Under the pieces are notes generated by a model that was given only the letters and a program-made list of their open reading frames with translations, did not search any database and was not told where the DNA came from. Below, in pieces: positions 49,101-60,600 of a stretch of 64,000 bases of DNA. Every line of letters begins with the position of its first letter. Position 1 is the first letter of the stretch. Origin of the DNA: Xestospongia muta (Eukaryota; Porifera; Demospongiae; Haplosclerida; Petrosiidae); NCBI GenBank assembly GCA_963693285.1, contig OY848919.1, forward strand, positions 10,101,461-10,165,460. The letters are read 5' to 3'. Position numbers and translations under genes: made by a program.

Positions 49101-52100
49101 AGTTTAATATACTACAGTTTCTTCATTTACTATTTTCAAAACTATTAAAGAATAAATTTTAAATGTTTACAAATGATCTGGTTTTTAAAATGTGATTGAC
49201 ACAATAGCATCTCTAACAACTTATCTAAAATCATTTAACTCTTATTTAGGTCTGGTAATTCTAGTCAACCAATTTGGAGTACATACATGCTTAGTTCTTC
49301 TTCTGACACATGTTATGGTACTAGAAATTCCTGTCCACCAACTTCAATAACTAGTTGTAACCACTATGAAGATATTACTGTTACATGTAGTAAGTTGTTA
49401 TACTAAACAAAATTATTTGCACAAATAATAAATTATCTAATTACTACGTTTACTCATTATCATTATTTATTCTTTAGTCTACAGCAGTTCATATTTAAAG
49501 CCTTCTAATTCAAAAACTACATGTTCTGGATTAATTTGTAAGTAATTATATTATTGTATTAGGTCAATGTTATAAGATTATTCAATATGTATATTGACTA
49601 TGATAACCTTTTCAACAATTAAAGTATGATAATCTTTTATCATTTAGCTGATGCTGCTCAAAATGGTGCTATTATTCTATCTCGTAATGGGATTGCCTCA
49701 CCATCTTATTACTATGGTATTGTAAGGGTCTATTACAATGGGTGGGGTAATATATGTGATGATTACTACTACAATTCTCCTGAAGCTAATGTCATCTGTC
49801 ATCAATTGGGATATACTGGAGCATCAAGTTACTCTAGAGCTGGATTAGTGAGGTTAGAGCTTATAATCATACATGTAGTCAGGTTTTAATATCTCTTTGT
49901 AGTTATGGCACTGACACTCTGTCTATGAAGATGGATGATCTCAACTGTGCTAGTAGCAACTACCTTACTATATTTCAGTGTTCTTTTTCTACATACATTG
50001 ATAGTGGATGTATTAATACTAACTCTTATGATGCTACTGTGTACTGCTGTAAGTGTATAAATATTAATTTTATTTAATACTTATTATTTTTATTACAGAT
50101 ACCACTAGGATCTGGAACAGTAATCCTTTCTTTGGTATGATACGTCTTCAGGGAGGTAGTTATCCTAATCAAGGACGTGTTGAGGTCTATTGTAATGGAC
50201 AGTGGGGGACAATATGTGATGATGGATTTGGTTCTACAGATGCTCAAACTATTTGTAAACAACTGGGATATAATTATTACCACAGATATGATCACTTAAG
50301 TCTGTAAGTCTTTTAGTCAAAGTAACTATCTACAATAATTGTTTAGAATGAAACTGTTTATTTACTTCAATGAAATTGTTTTTCTTTGTTTGATAGTCAG
50401 TTCTTTGATTAAGTTGGAGCATGTGTTATGTTTGTATGTCCACTTATATCATTTTATTCTATTGTTGGATACAACAATATGAAGCATTAACCACATACTT
50501 CACTCCCAAAACATACAATAATCATTAATGTCAATTGACCACTGCTGTGAGCCCTGGCATAATGTTTTTCATTAATTGAGTTTCAAGACTGGCTTACCAT
50601 TTAGCCTTCTACTGTCTTACTATCTTCAAAACAATTAATGAATAACTTTTAAATGTTTAACAATTGGTCAAGTATTTTCAATGTGACTGTCGTAATAGCA
50701 TCTCTAACAATTTATCTGAAGTTATTCAACTATTATTTAGGTCTGGTATTTCTAGTCAACCAATTTGGAGTACATATATGTCTAGTTATACCTCTGACAC
50801 ATGTTATGGTACTAGAAATTCCTGTCCATCAACTTCAATAACTAGTTGTAACCACTATGAAGATATTACTGTCACATGTAGTAAGTTTTTATATTGAACA
50901 AAATTAATTGCACAAAATGATAAATGATCTAATAAGTTAGGTTAACTCATTATCATTATTGTATTCTTTAGTCTACAGCAGTTCATATTCAAAGCCTTCT
51001 AATTCAAAAACTACTTGTTCTGGATTAATTTGTAAGTAATGTATTTTTGTATTAGGTCAATCTTATAAGCTTTTTGATTATTATGTATTGATTATATATG
51101 AAAATACTTTCAGTTAGAATTTATTGTGTAATAATCTTTATAATTTAGCTGATGTTGCAAAAAATGGTGCTATAATTCTATCTCGTAATGGAATTGGCTC
51201 ATTATCTTATTACTATGGTATTGTGAGGGTCTATTACAATAATGGTTGGGGTAATATCTGTGATGACTACTACTACAATTCTACTGAAGCTAATGTCATC
51301 TGTCATCAATTGGGATATACTGGAGCTTCTAGTTACTCTAGAGCTGGATTAGTGAGGTTGGAATTTCAATTATACCTGTAGTCAGGTTTTAAATATCTCT
51401 GTTTAGTTATGGTACTGACACTCTGTCTATGAAAATGGATGATCTCAACTGCGTTAGTAGCAACTATCTCACTCTATTTCAGTGTTCATTCTCTACTATC
51501 ATTGATAGTGGATGTACTAATACTAACTCTTATGATGCTACTGTCTACTGCTGTAAGTGTATAATTTTTTCTTTAGCACTTGTTACATTTTTTACAGACA
51601 CCACTAGGATCTGGAACAGTAATCCTTTCTCTGGTATGATACGTCTTCAAGGAGGAAATTATTCAAATGAAGGACGTGTTGAGGTCTATTGTAATGGACA
51701 GTGGGGAACAATATGTGATAATGGGTTTGGTTCTACTGATGCTCAAACTATCTGTAAACAACTGGGATATAATTATGACTATAATTATAATAACCTTGAT
51801 CTGTAAGGAATAGAAAAGTATAATATATATATATATATATAAATATTTTATGTTTTGTTTATCATGCATTGAATTATATAAATTATTTGTTATTCATTCA
51901 GGCCAGGTACTTCCAGTCAACCAATTTGGAGTAAATACATTTCTAGTTCTTCCTCTGACACATGTTATGGTACTAGTAATTCCTGTCCATTAAATTCAGT
52001 TACTGGTTGTTCTCACTTTGAGGATATTACTGTCACATGTAGTAAGTTGCTATTTATCAAAAAATTGCATAATTTATAAACCTAATTAGTTATGCTAACT

Positions 52101-54351
52101 TGTTATGTTCTTTAGCATACAACAGTTCATATTCAAAGCCTTCTAATTTAAAGAAAACTTGTTCTGGATTAATTTGTAAGTAGTATATTATTGTTTTAGT
52201 TGGTTAAGAAATTTGTCTTGAATTCAAGCACTTGAACTTAGTTAACTTATTAACAAAATCATTATTTTGTTATTTTGTCAATTTAGCTTCTAGCCATATC
52301 AGTTTTGGTACTACAAGTCTTTATCGTAATGGATATACCTTATCTTCCTATTACTATGGTATAGTACAGATCTATATTAATGGACAATGGGGTAATATCT
52401 GTGATGATAACTACTACAATCAATATGAAGCTGATGTCATCTGTCATCAGTTGGGATATATTGGAGCATCAAGTTACTCTAGAGCTGGATTAGTGAGGTT
52501 ATTTTTTTAATTTGCTTTTTGAGACAAATATTTACTTGTAATATTTCAGTTATGGCAATGACTACAGTCCAATGGTACTGGATGATGTCAACTGTCCTAA
52601 CAATGTCTATCTCACTATACTACAGTGTTCCTACTCTACTATCATTGATAGTGGATGTAATAACACTAACTCTTATGATGCTACTGTGTCCTGCTGTGAG
52701 TTTTAATAATATTATTATAGTATAACATCTACATTTATTATAAATTTAGATTCTACAAGGATATGGAACAGTAATCCTTTTCCTGGTATGATACGTCTTC
52801 AAGGTGGAAATTATTCCAATGAAGGACGTGTGGAGGTCTATTGTAATGGACAGTGGGGAACTATATGTGATGATGAATTTGATTCTAATGATGCACTTGT
52901 TCTCTGTAAACAACTGGGTTATTCAAACTATACCAGTTATAATCATCTTCCTTTGTATGTTTAGTACAATAGACTATACTGGAAGTATACTATATTTGTT
53001 ATAGGTCTGGTAGTTCATCTCAACATATTTGGATGAATAACTTAGCTTGTAGTAATAGTTTTTCCTGTTTGGGTTCATGTCAGAGTTGTCCTACTAATTC
53101 TTATCAAGGATGTAGTCATTCTGAAGATGTTACAATTCAATGTAGTAAGTTGGAAATACACGTTATTAAAATTTGTCAATTCTTCCTAGTAAAAGTAAAA
53201 ATATAATAGTATTACCTTAAGTAAAGATATTTTTGAATAACTCTTACATTAGTTCAAGGTTTAATTAAAGAATATGTCTAATATTTTTATAGTTTAAATT
53301 GTATTCACATTTATTTTTATGGAATAAGGACACATAAGGATAACTTCAAATAACTGTACATATTTCATGTTCTGATGAGGTCGCATTACATTTTAGGTAA
53401 TCCAAATATTTTGTCATCAGTATCAACATTAATGACTACATGTCACAATATTACTTCTGTTCTTCCTACCACTGCCTGTAAGTCAATGCTAATGTATAAA
53501 CTATGAGTGCTATACATATTTTGATCAGATCCTTTATCAGAGCAATTTTATAACTCTTTATCTTAATTATAATTACCGATTGTTTTCTAGCATCAAACAT
53601 ATTTCTACCAGTTGGTGGTACAATTGGTTCAATTTTGGTACTAATTATTGTGTTTATTGTTTGCTGTATAACTGTTGTTGCTATTGGAAAAAGACGAAAG
53701 AGACAAAATGTTAGTAGTAACACCCAACAATTTGAATTACAGAATATTGGATCTGTTGAAACTACTGAAACCATAAATCAAACAGGTCCATCTAGACCAC
53801 TTCCTAAAGTTCCTAATACTACCTTGAATACTATACCACAAAGACAGAACCAAAATTTTGTTTATGTAACACAACCAGTTCATTTCCCTGTACCCAATCG
53901 TAGACCTCTACTACCATACAATGAAAGTAGTAATAATGTTGGATTACATGAAGCACAATTTCCAGTGCCTAGTCCACACTTGGCTCCTTATCAACAGCAA
54001 CAACCAGCTCCTTATCAACAGCAACCAGGTCATCATCCATTAAAGCAACCAGCGGTTAACAAACAGAAAACAAATCAAGGCAGACAACCCAACACATCAG
54101 CTACACTGGCCTCTTTTGCAACGTTTACTGCTCATAATCTCATTGTACAGGAATCTAAACAGCAAGGCTGTAATATGGCCAATTGGCAAGCTCCTTCTAA
54201 TGTACAAGCTACTTTTAATAGTCCAGCTTGTGAATTCTTAGATGATGCTCACGAAGAGTCTGATTATTATAATATGGAAGTGCACTATGAGGAAATAAAA
54301 CCACTGAAGACTCCTCCTCCTCCAAATTACACTGATCTCTTTAAAAAGTGA
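35322..54351 (+). CDS. Gene 3: intact 16-SRCR receptor with ITAM-like tail
   Basis: Forty-two exons: signal exon 35322-35397, seven A-E units, terminal A'B'C'D', stalk F and tail exon G. Summed exon length is 6,903 bases, an exact multiple of three, giving about 2,300 residues. I found no internal stop and all introns are GT...AG. Predicted type I membrane protein: signal peptide, 14 SRCR domains in seven linker-separated pairs, two membrane-proximal SRCR domains, a Ser/Thr stalk, one TM helix and a tail of about 205 residues. The tail has tyrosine motifs of immune-receptor type. Closest relative in the window is gene 2. The function is unknown; binding of microbial or self ligands is plausible from the SRCR family. 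Confidence 0.88.
36350..36454. repeat. 105-bp hairpin repeat, copy b
   Basis: Same inverted-arm structure as copy a, with arms ACAATCATAACTGTTAAAG / CTTTTAACAGTTATGATTGT. Confidence 0.8.
37268..37373. repeat. 105-bp hairpin repeat, copy d
   Basis: Arms ACAATCATAACCGTTAAAG and CTTTTAACAGTTATGATTGT. The left arm differs from copy b by one base. Confidence 0.75.
38306..38392. repeat. Hairpin repeat, copy e (shortened loop)
   Basis: Both arms are present, but the loop has lost about 15 bases (AAGTTATTTTGCGTA) relative to the other copies. Confidence 0.75.
39280..39388. repeat. 105-bp hairpin repeat, copy f
   Basis: Both arms are present with small changes. The CTTTTTAACAG right arm has one extra T. 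Confidence 0.75.
40754..41219. repeat. Large inverted repeat with arms of about 215 bp
   Basis: The left arm begins ATACCATAATTATGTTGTTG and the right arm ends in its complement CAACACAATTATGGTAT. Inside, TACTGGTTCTATTCCAGATC pairs with GATCTGGAATAGAACCAGTA, and TACTTCATATAATAGA with TCTATTATATGAAGTA. The right arm is related to gene 1 intron 1 near 1250, so it looks like duplicated and inverted intron sequence rather than a classical transposon. Confidence 0.75.
41686..43089 (+). CDS. Gene 3 unit 1 (exons A1-E1)
   Basis: Exons: A 41686-41887, B 41939-42084, C 42131-42335, D 42443-42582, E 43030-43089. Exon A opens [12 protein letters not shown] like the first units of the other genes. The A-B intron is 51 bases without a stop in frame. 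The D-E intron (447 bases) and E-A2 intron (416 bases) match gene 4. Confidence 0.88.
43506..45036 (+). CDS. Gene 3 unit 2 (exons A2-E2)
   Basis: Exons: A 43506-43701, B 43753-43898, C 43945-44149, D 44263-44402, E 44977-45036. A2 is the shortest A exon (196 bases) and has two unusual changes at core positions: ICND for ICDD and QLKYTG for QLGYTG. B and C are nearly identical to unit 1, and D-E to gene 2 unit 1. Confidence 0.86.
45514..46805 (+). CDS. Gene 3 unit 3 (exons A3-E3)
   Basis: Exons: A 45514-45712, B 45764-45909, C 45959-46163, D 46258-46397, E 46746-46805. It is the counterpart of gene 2 unit 2, with the same ATNGA start, VSYNNGW and D-E intron. Intact. Confidence 0.88.
47026..48080 (+). 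CDS. Gene 3 unit 4 (exons A4-E4)
   Basis: Exons: A 47026-47233, B 47286-47431, C 47477-47684, D 47739-47878, E 48021-48080. Counterpart of gene 2 unit 3, but without the deletion. Exon A opens DIARNGA, and exon C is the 208-base form with a GTGAGT donor. D reads [18 protein letters not shown]. Confidence 0.88.
48180..49537 (+). CDS. Gene 3 unit 5 (exons A5-E5)
   Basis: Exons: A 48180-48384, B 48435-48580, C 48626-48830, D 49250-49389, E 49478-49537. Counterpart of gene 2 units 4-5. E5 is full length (60 bases), showing that the 59-base E5 of gene 2 is the derived form. The C-D intron is 419 bases. Confidence 0.88.
49648..51031 (+). CDS. Gene 3 unit 6 (exons A6-E6)
   Basis: Exons: A 49648-49852, B 49903-50048, C 50099-50303, D 50741-50880, E 50972-51031. 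The A exon keeps [10 protein letters not shown] as in unit 5, with an ADAAQNGA start as in gene 2 units 5-7. This suggests a mosaic formed by recombination. C6 has FFGM in place of FSGM. Confidence 0.88.
51149..52175 (+). CDS. Gene 3 unit 7 (exons A7-E7)
   Basis: Exons: A 51149-51356, B 51407-51552, C 51598-51802, D 51902-52041, E 52116-52175. D7 begins PGTSSQ, as in the last unit of gene 2. The C end is diverged ([11 protein letters not shown]). A (TA)n run at 51822-51841 sits in the C-D intron. Confidence 0.88.
52287..53144 (+). CDS. Gene 3 terminal SRCR pair (A'B'C'D')
   Basis: Exons: A' 52287-52497, B' 52550-52695, C' 52750-52954, D' 53005-53144. Membrane-proximal SRCR module with [47 protein letters not shown] and the Cys-rich D' segment. 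Intact and in frame with the stalk exon. Confidence 0.88.
53397..54351 (+). CDS. Gene 3 stalk F and TM/ITAM-tail exon G
   Basis: F is 53397-53477. G is 53591-54351, with stop at 54349-54351. G encodes PVGGTIGS, a TM segment ([19 protein letters not shown]), basic GKRRKRQ, then a Gln/Pro/Asn-rich tail with a PAPYQQQ-type repeat. The last 35 residues contain DYYNM (YxNM, a YxxM/YxN SH2-ligand pattern), EVHYEEI (YEEI, the classic Src-family SH2 ligand), ten residues, then YTDL. ExxYEEI-x10-YTDL satisfies the ITAM consensus, and PPNY overlaps the last Tyr as PPxY. The tail aligns with gene 2, so the motif arrangement is conserved, with an extra Tyr motif here. Confidence 0.85.
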
Positions 54352-55186
54352 AAAACATATATTGTCAAAAAGATTGTTACTATCTCATTACATATGCTAA
54401 TTTTAATAACCAAAGAGTTGTTTTGGTTTTTTTACTTAATTGCTTTTTGTTCTCATTGTAATTTTCAAGGTTTTTAGAAAGTATTTTATTAGTTGACTGC
54501 AAGTAATGTAAACTTTATTTATAGGGGATTTCCTGAGTTACTATCATCTACTTCTACAAAAAATAATTATGATGTAATTGCTATTTATAGTAACAATGTG
54601 GTTGGACTATTCTGCTATTAACATCTACCAATTTTACATGTTTATTTAACTGATCATATCTAGGGTCCTAAAAGTTTGAATCATCTAATACTCTGTCAAA
54701 TGTTGATAATCAAGTAGCATTTTATGATCTACATGCCAGTTGGAATTAGAAATCTATGGCATAATAGGTAATACATCACAAGGAAACAAGTCTCATAACA
54801 TGGAGGTTTCCCAATAATGAATCATAAACCTTCCTTTTTCAGGAAACTAGGTTAATATTCAACAGAAAACTTTTCAACGCAATAAAAATATCATGCAATT
54901 AATTTTGGCAATGTCCTTTCTGCTAATAGATGAAGAAATTAATGGAATGAAAATAATATAAAAATGAATACATTACAGAAAGTAAGCTTTGAACAATAAC
55001 TAGTTTTGTGCAACTGTCTAAACATTAAAATTAGCATGCAATCTGATTTCTAAAAGTATCATACATGTTGCAATAGATATTATGTATATATAATACACAT
55101 GTTTTATTAGGTTCAATGGATTAGTTAGTTGTACAGAAATTTTATTTTTTCATTTCTATTATTAAATATTATTATTATATATATAC

Positions 55187-55224
<38 letters not shown>

Positions 55225-55614
55225 TATCAATAACAGGCATACATGGTCCAACATATTATTTTGTCTAAAACATATCATTATTAATTGTAACCATTAGCTC
55301 TATAAACAGTCAATCACATGGAAACAAAACGATATTATGTTTACTTATTAGCATCAAAAATAATTGTGATAAATATAAGTATATAATGATAATTGGTTAA
55401 ATCAACCAATCAGTTTTTACAATATATGTATATAGATTATAGATAGTCAAAGATAATAACACATCAGCCAATAACAACTGTTGAATCATGCTTTGTATGC
55501 ATCAATTTACTAACAGAGGTTTAATTAGTTACAGTTATTCATAGTTAGTTACATAGTTGTGCTCTCTTAGCAGATAATTTAGTTAGTTTTATATACTTAC
55601 ATTTATTATCCACT
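54352..55614 (+). other. Intergenic region between genes 3 and 4
   Basis: The first 200 bases are the shared 3'-flank block. A (TA)n tract at about 55189-55220 leads into a 300-bp segment (55190-55494) repeated in gene 4 intron 1. No gene was seen. Confidence 0.6.
55190..55494. repeat. Direct repeat copy 1 around gene 4 exon 1
   Basis: Starts at (TA)n then AAACTTATCAATA. It includes TAACCATTAGCTCTATAAAC, GCATCAAAAATAATTGTGAT and GGTTAAATCAACCAAT. The matching copy is at 57626-57951. Confidence 0.8.
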
Positions 55615-55989
55615 TATGTGAGCAAGACAATAATGTCTTCAAGGTACAATACTTACAGTAATTTCTTTAGTAGCCCAGCCTGTACCCATAACAATCAGAA
55701 TAACAATTTACATATTTGAAATTACAAAAGATCTCTACTACCTTATTAAGGTCTCAATAATCTACCATAATCAGTTCTAATATAAAATCAGTTTTTTTAC
55801 GGAAGCCGACATTCCAATTCTAATCTATTTTCCATCTTGTTTAGTTAATAAAACCCGGAGCGGAAGTAATTAGACGTCTATTATAATTGAGCGTCATCAT
55901 GATGTTTCCAATTGGGTTGAGTTCCTGTTGTTGGTTGATATTAATAGATACCAATACTACTGCCTTTCTGACGTTATAGTAAAGCAACG
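55615..55989 (+). promoter_or_regulatory. Upstream block of gene 4, conserved with genes 2 and 3
   Basis: Shares ACAATAATGT.TTCAAGG, TTTCTTTAGTAGCCCAG, TTTTACGGAAGCC, TTCCAATTGGGTTGAG and TGACGTTATAGTA with gene 3 in the same order. Probable promoter and 5' UTR. Confidence 0.45.
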
Positions 55990-56065
55990 ATGGCCAAAGA
56001 GCAGCAGCTCTCTGTTTTCTTCCTTCTTGCAATTCTCTTGAGTTATTCAGTTCACTCTACATATG
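55990..56065 (+). CDS. Gene 4 exon 1: signal peptide
   Basis: [20 protein letters not shown] followed by VHSTY and a phase-1 GTAAGT donor. Hydrophobic core after a short polar start; nearly the same as gene 3 exon 1. Confidence 0.85.
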
Positions 56066-57621
56066 GTAAGTTTAAATCTTGTCCCCGTAATCACTTCATA
56101 CAGCTTGTGACAGTATAACTACTGTTAGCTAAGTGATCGACAAGTTGTTTACATGATCTTATAATAGAATTGTATGTATACTTATAAATTTCCCTCTTAG
56201 CTTTAATAATATCCTTTCTACTACTTTGTCAAATTATATTGGTATTTTCCTACTTTTTAAATGAAACTACATATTTTGCAGACTAAGCAATATATATTTA
56301 TAACACTCTTGCAAGTTGTGATATATATCACTTTTGTAACTTAGGGTGTGGTTACTGCATTTGGTCATTTAATTTAAGAAGAAATAATAGACTCTAATGT
56401 AACCCAAACTGGACTGCTGTACAGTACATATCATGTATCAACGAGTGCTCTAATTTAGGATCACTCATAATTAGCATAATAATGTTAAAAACTTGTTCTT
56501 GTACTAAGAGCAACATATATTAATGACTTTGCTAAGTAATATATAAGTCACTGTCATTTACTAGACTATAATTATACGTTTTGAGATCATGTAATTTAGG
56601 CAATGTTTATATATGTTTAATTTTCAGCTGTTAATGCACATTCATTCTAATCAGTAGTAACCCTACTTGATTAGCAATAGGATAGTGCAAATAAAGTTAT
56701 TGCTACCTTGTAATACTGACAGTTAATTATACACTTAATTGTATTTTAATAAAAGTTGTTTATAGCTGTCTAAGTATACTCTAATCACAGGATATGATTT
56801 ACCTTTATTATAATAATTTTGGATTACAATATAACAGATTACTTACTGAGTGTACTGAGTTTGTTCAACAAAGCCACTTACTAATAGAAATTTCCATTAC
56901 ATGATTTTAATATTGGATTGTAGCTGTTTAACTAATTATTCATATCATATATATATAATTATAGATGTGACTCACTCAATGAGTAATGGTATCATGCTAA
57001 CATCATATAATTATTGGAATTTATTTTGATTTATAATAACATATAAGAGTGTTTTGTGAGTGTATTGTTATCTAATCACACATCTACATTATAAAGCAGT
57101 TAAAACAATTCCATCTAGTTGTTTATACTCTCTTATGTGCCTACTGTATTTTGTTGCATTGTTATACATAATGTACTCTAATATAGCCAAAAGATCCTTT
57201 TTACAACTTAATAGTGGATATTTAAAAACGTGACTAAATCAATGAACTTTCAACTTTTTAATTTATTTATTTAAAAATGTAAGCAGCATAATGTTATGAT
57301 TACTAATGTAGTGTGGGATTGACTGTTTATGTAACTAATGGTTAGAGGTAATAATGATTTATTTTTATACTTAGACAAATAAGAGCTAGCTGGACCAGGC
57401 TTGAACTATGAATTCATATATACAAATATATTTTGTAAAAATGCATGGAACTAAATGATGTCCATAAATGTAGTGCTACAATCCAAACTGTCATGATATT
57501 AATGTTAAACAAGATTAAAAAATTTTTAAGGCTAATATGATAACACTTTAAATTATTTTACTTTTAAAATATATAAGCTTGTTTAAATTTTTTTATGTAT
57601 CCCTACAAAATACATTAAAGC

Positions 57622-57661
<40 letters not shown>

Positions 57662-60600
57662 TATCAATACAGACCTGCGTGGTCCAACGTATCATTTTGT
57701 CTAAGCCAAAAAACATATCATTATTAATTGTAACCATTAGCTCTATAAACAGTCAATCACATGTAAAGAAAATAATATTATGTTTACTTATCAGCATCAA
57801 AAATAATTGTGATAAAAATAAGTATATAATGATAATGGGTTAAATCAACCAATTAGTTTTTATAATATACGTATATAGAGATTATAGATAGTCAAAGATA
57901 ACAAGCACTTTTAAAGACATTAGCCAATAACAGCTGTTGAATTATGCTCTTTGATAATTATGTTGGTAACAATACAACTATATGCATAATTAAAATACTG
58001 TAGTTCTTTTAAACATGAAACCAACTGTTTACTTAATGAATTATCTCACTGTTTATCAAATGGGACATTAGTATCTATATTAATAATTTTGTAACTAGAG
58101 AGAGTGAAAATGTAACCAGTTACAAAGTAAATATATTATATATCATTAACTGCTCTAATTTGGTCTCATTCAGGCACATAATATTAAAACCATATAATTG
58201 TACCAATAGCCATATTAATGACTTTGTAAAGACTTTACTAAGTAATATACATCATTGCCACTAATTAGACTATTTACATTTTGTGTTCATGTGATGTAGA
58301 CAATGTAGCACCTTAATAGGTTTAATTTTCTGCACATTTAATCTGAACAGTAGTAACCCTACATTAGAATTTCATTAGAATTAAGACAGTGAGAATAAAT
58401 TTTTTCTGTCTGATAATACTGACAGATAATTATATTTTTAATTTCTATTTTAATTTAACTTGTTTGTAGCTATCTAAGTATACTCTATTCACAGGATATA
58501 AATTAAATTTATTAATGCAAACCTAAACATTACTCATTAATTATATGTCTAATCAATCCCCCAACTCGCTGCATGAGTGAGGGTTAAAGTACTTGCTTTG
58601 TGTGTGTTTGTGTTTCTGAAAACTGATGTACTTTAAACTGTTCTAACCATTCGAATAATGACCTTTTTGTGTGAGTTACTTTAATGTGTAGTTGTGTTTT
58701 TGCTTCAACAAACTGATTATACCAGATTTTGTGTGAATATTGGTCAATTAAGCTATGACTGCATAAACAGTGTTCAAAAACTGCTATAATATGTTATTTA
58801 AAGTACAGTTCTTGTTTGTCTTTCCACCCTAAATGTACAAACATATTTGTGTTTATTTTAAGCACTATTATAATCATTCACTTGGTGAACACAATAGGGT
58901 AAACTATAAAATCCCTATGGAATATCAAATTTATTTTTTTTGTTAAATTATAGCTTTAACAAATGGAGCCATGAGGTTGTATCGTAATGGGTATACCTCA
59001 ACATCCTATTACTATGGTATTGTGAGAATCTATTACGGTAATGGATGGGGTAATATCTGTGATGACTACTACTACAATTCTGCTGAAGCTAATGTCATCT
59101 GTCATCAATTGGGATATACTGGGGCTTCTAGTTACTCTAGAGCTGGATTAGTGAGGTTAGAACTTATAGTCATACATGTAAGTCAGGTTTTAAATATCTC
59201 TGTTTAGTTATGGGACTGACACTCTGTCTATGAAAATGGATGATCTCAACTGTGCTAGTAGCAACTACCTTACTATTTTTCAGTGCACATTCTCTACATA
59301 CATTGATAGTGGATGTACTAATACTAACTCTTATGATGCTACTGTATACTGCTGTAAGTGTATCAATATTGTTCTTAGCAATTGTTGTGTTTGTGACAGA
59401 TACCACTAGGATCTGGAACAGTAGTCCATTCTCTGGTATGATACGTCTTCAAGGCGGTAGTTATTGTAATCAAGGTCGTGTTGAAGTCTATTGTAATGGA
59501 AAATGGGGGACAATATGTGATGATGGATTTGGTTCTACTGATGCTCGAACTATTTGTAAACAACTGGGATATAACAATTACTATAATTATGATCACCTCA
59601 GTCTGTAAGTATAAGAACTAGTAATTATACATACATTAATTGATGCATAAAACAGCTGAGGTTTATGAATGACAAATTTGGATTAAACAGGTATTTGTAT
59701 CACTATAATAGATCTGGTAGTTCCAGTCAACCTATTTGGAGTAGATACATGTCTAGTTCATCCTCTGACACATGTTATGGTACTAGAAACTCCTGTCCAT
59801 CAAGTTCAGTCAGTGGTTGTTCCCACTCAGAAGATGTTACTGTGGAATGTAGTAAGTGATAATCAATTAACTCTTAATCTGTATAATTATGATAAAGAGA
59901 AGTGTTATTTTCTCAATGATATAACATTTTGTAATTATATTTTGAGGCTCCTGACCTGTAATAAAATATAAAAAGATCATCACAATGAGTTCTTTGAAAT
60001 AGCAAACGATAATGTCTTAATATTTATTGTTGTTAGTAATTCTTCTGTAACTATCAACAATGATAACTACTAGTAGTATTAATTCTAAAGACATAATTGT
60101 TGACATAGTTTTAGTAGCCTAAAGGTTAAAAACTAATCTAATATTGTATTCTATGCAAACTTGTGTTTATTTTTTAACAAAATGCCCCGAGCTTTATTAT
60201 CTATACAATTACTGTAATATATTTACATCAAACAATTCATTCAATCTGTATACCATCATTGTGATAAATTTCATCCACATCACAACATTTGCTACCTTCT
60301 TTAAAGTATATTTAATATGATAATTGCAATATATTAATAAAAAAGTGATCTCATTTCATTTAGCTTACAGCACCTCTTATTCCAAATCATCTAATACAAA
60401 CACTACTTGTTCTGGACTAATTTGTAAGTGACATCTAATACTAATTATGATTTATAATTTCAATTATATTATAAACATAGTTTTTATTAATAACAACTCT
60501 ACCTCACTAACAAGATTACACTGATTATATTAATCATCTACTGAAAATCAATACTATCTTTAAAACATTTAGCTTGGTTCCATTGATTTGTTTTGAAGCT

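Noticed and set aside
55841..56032. Minus-strand 63-codon frame over gene 4 exon 1
   Set aside because: Overlaps the signal exon and upstream block, which have strong sense-strand support from three paralogs.
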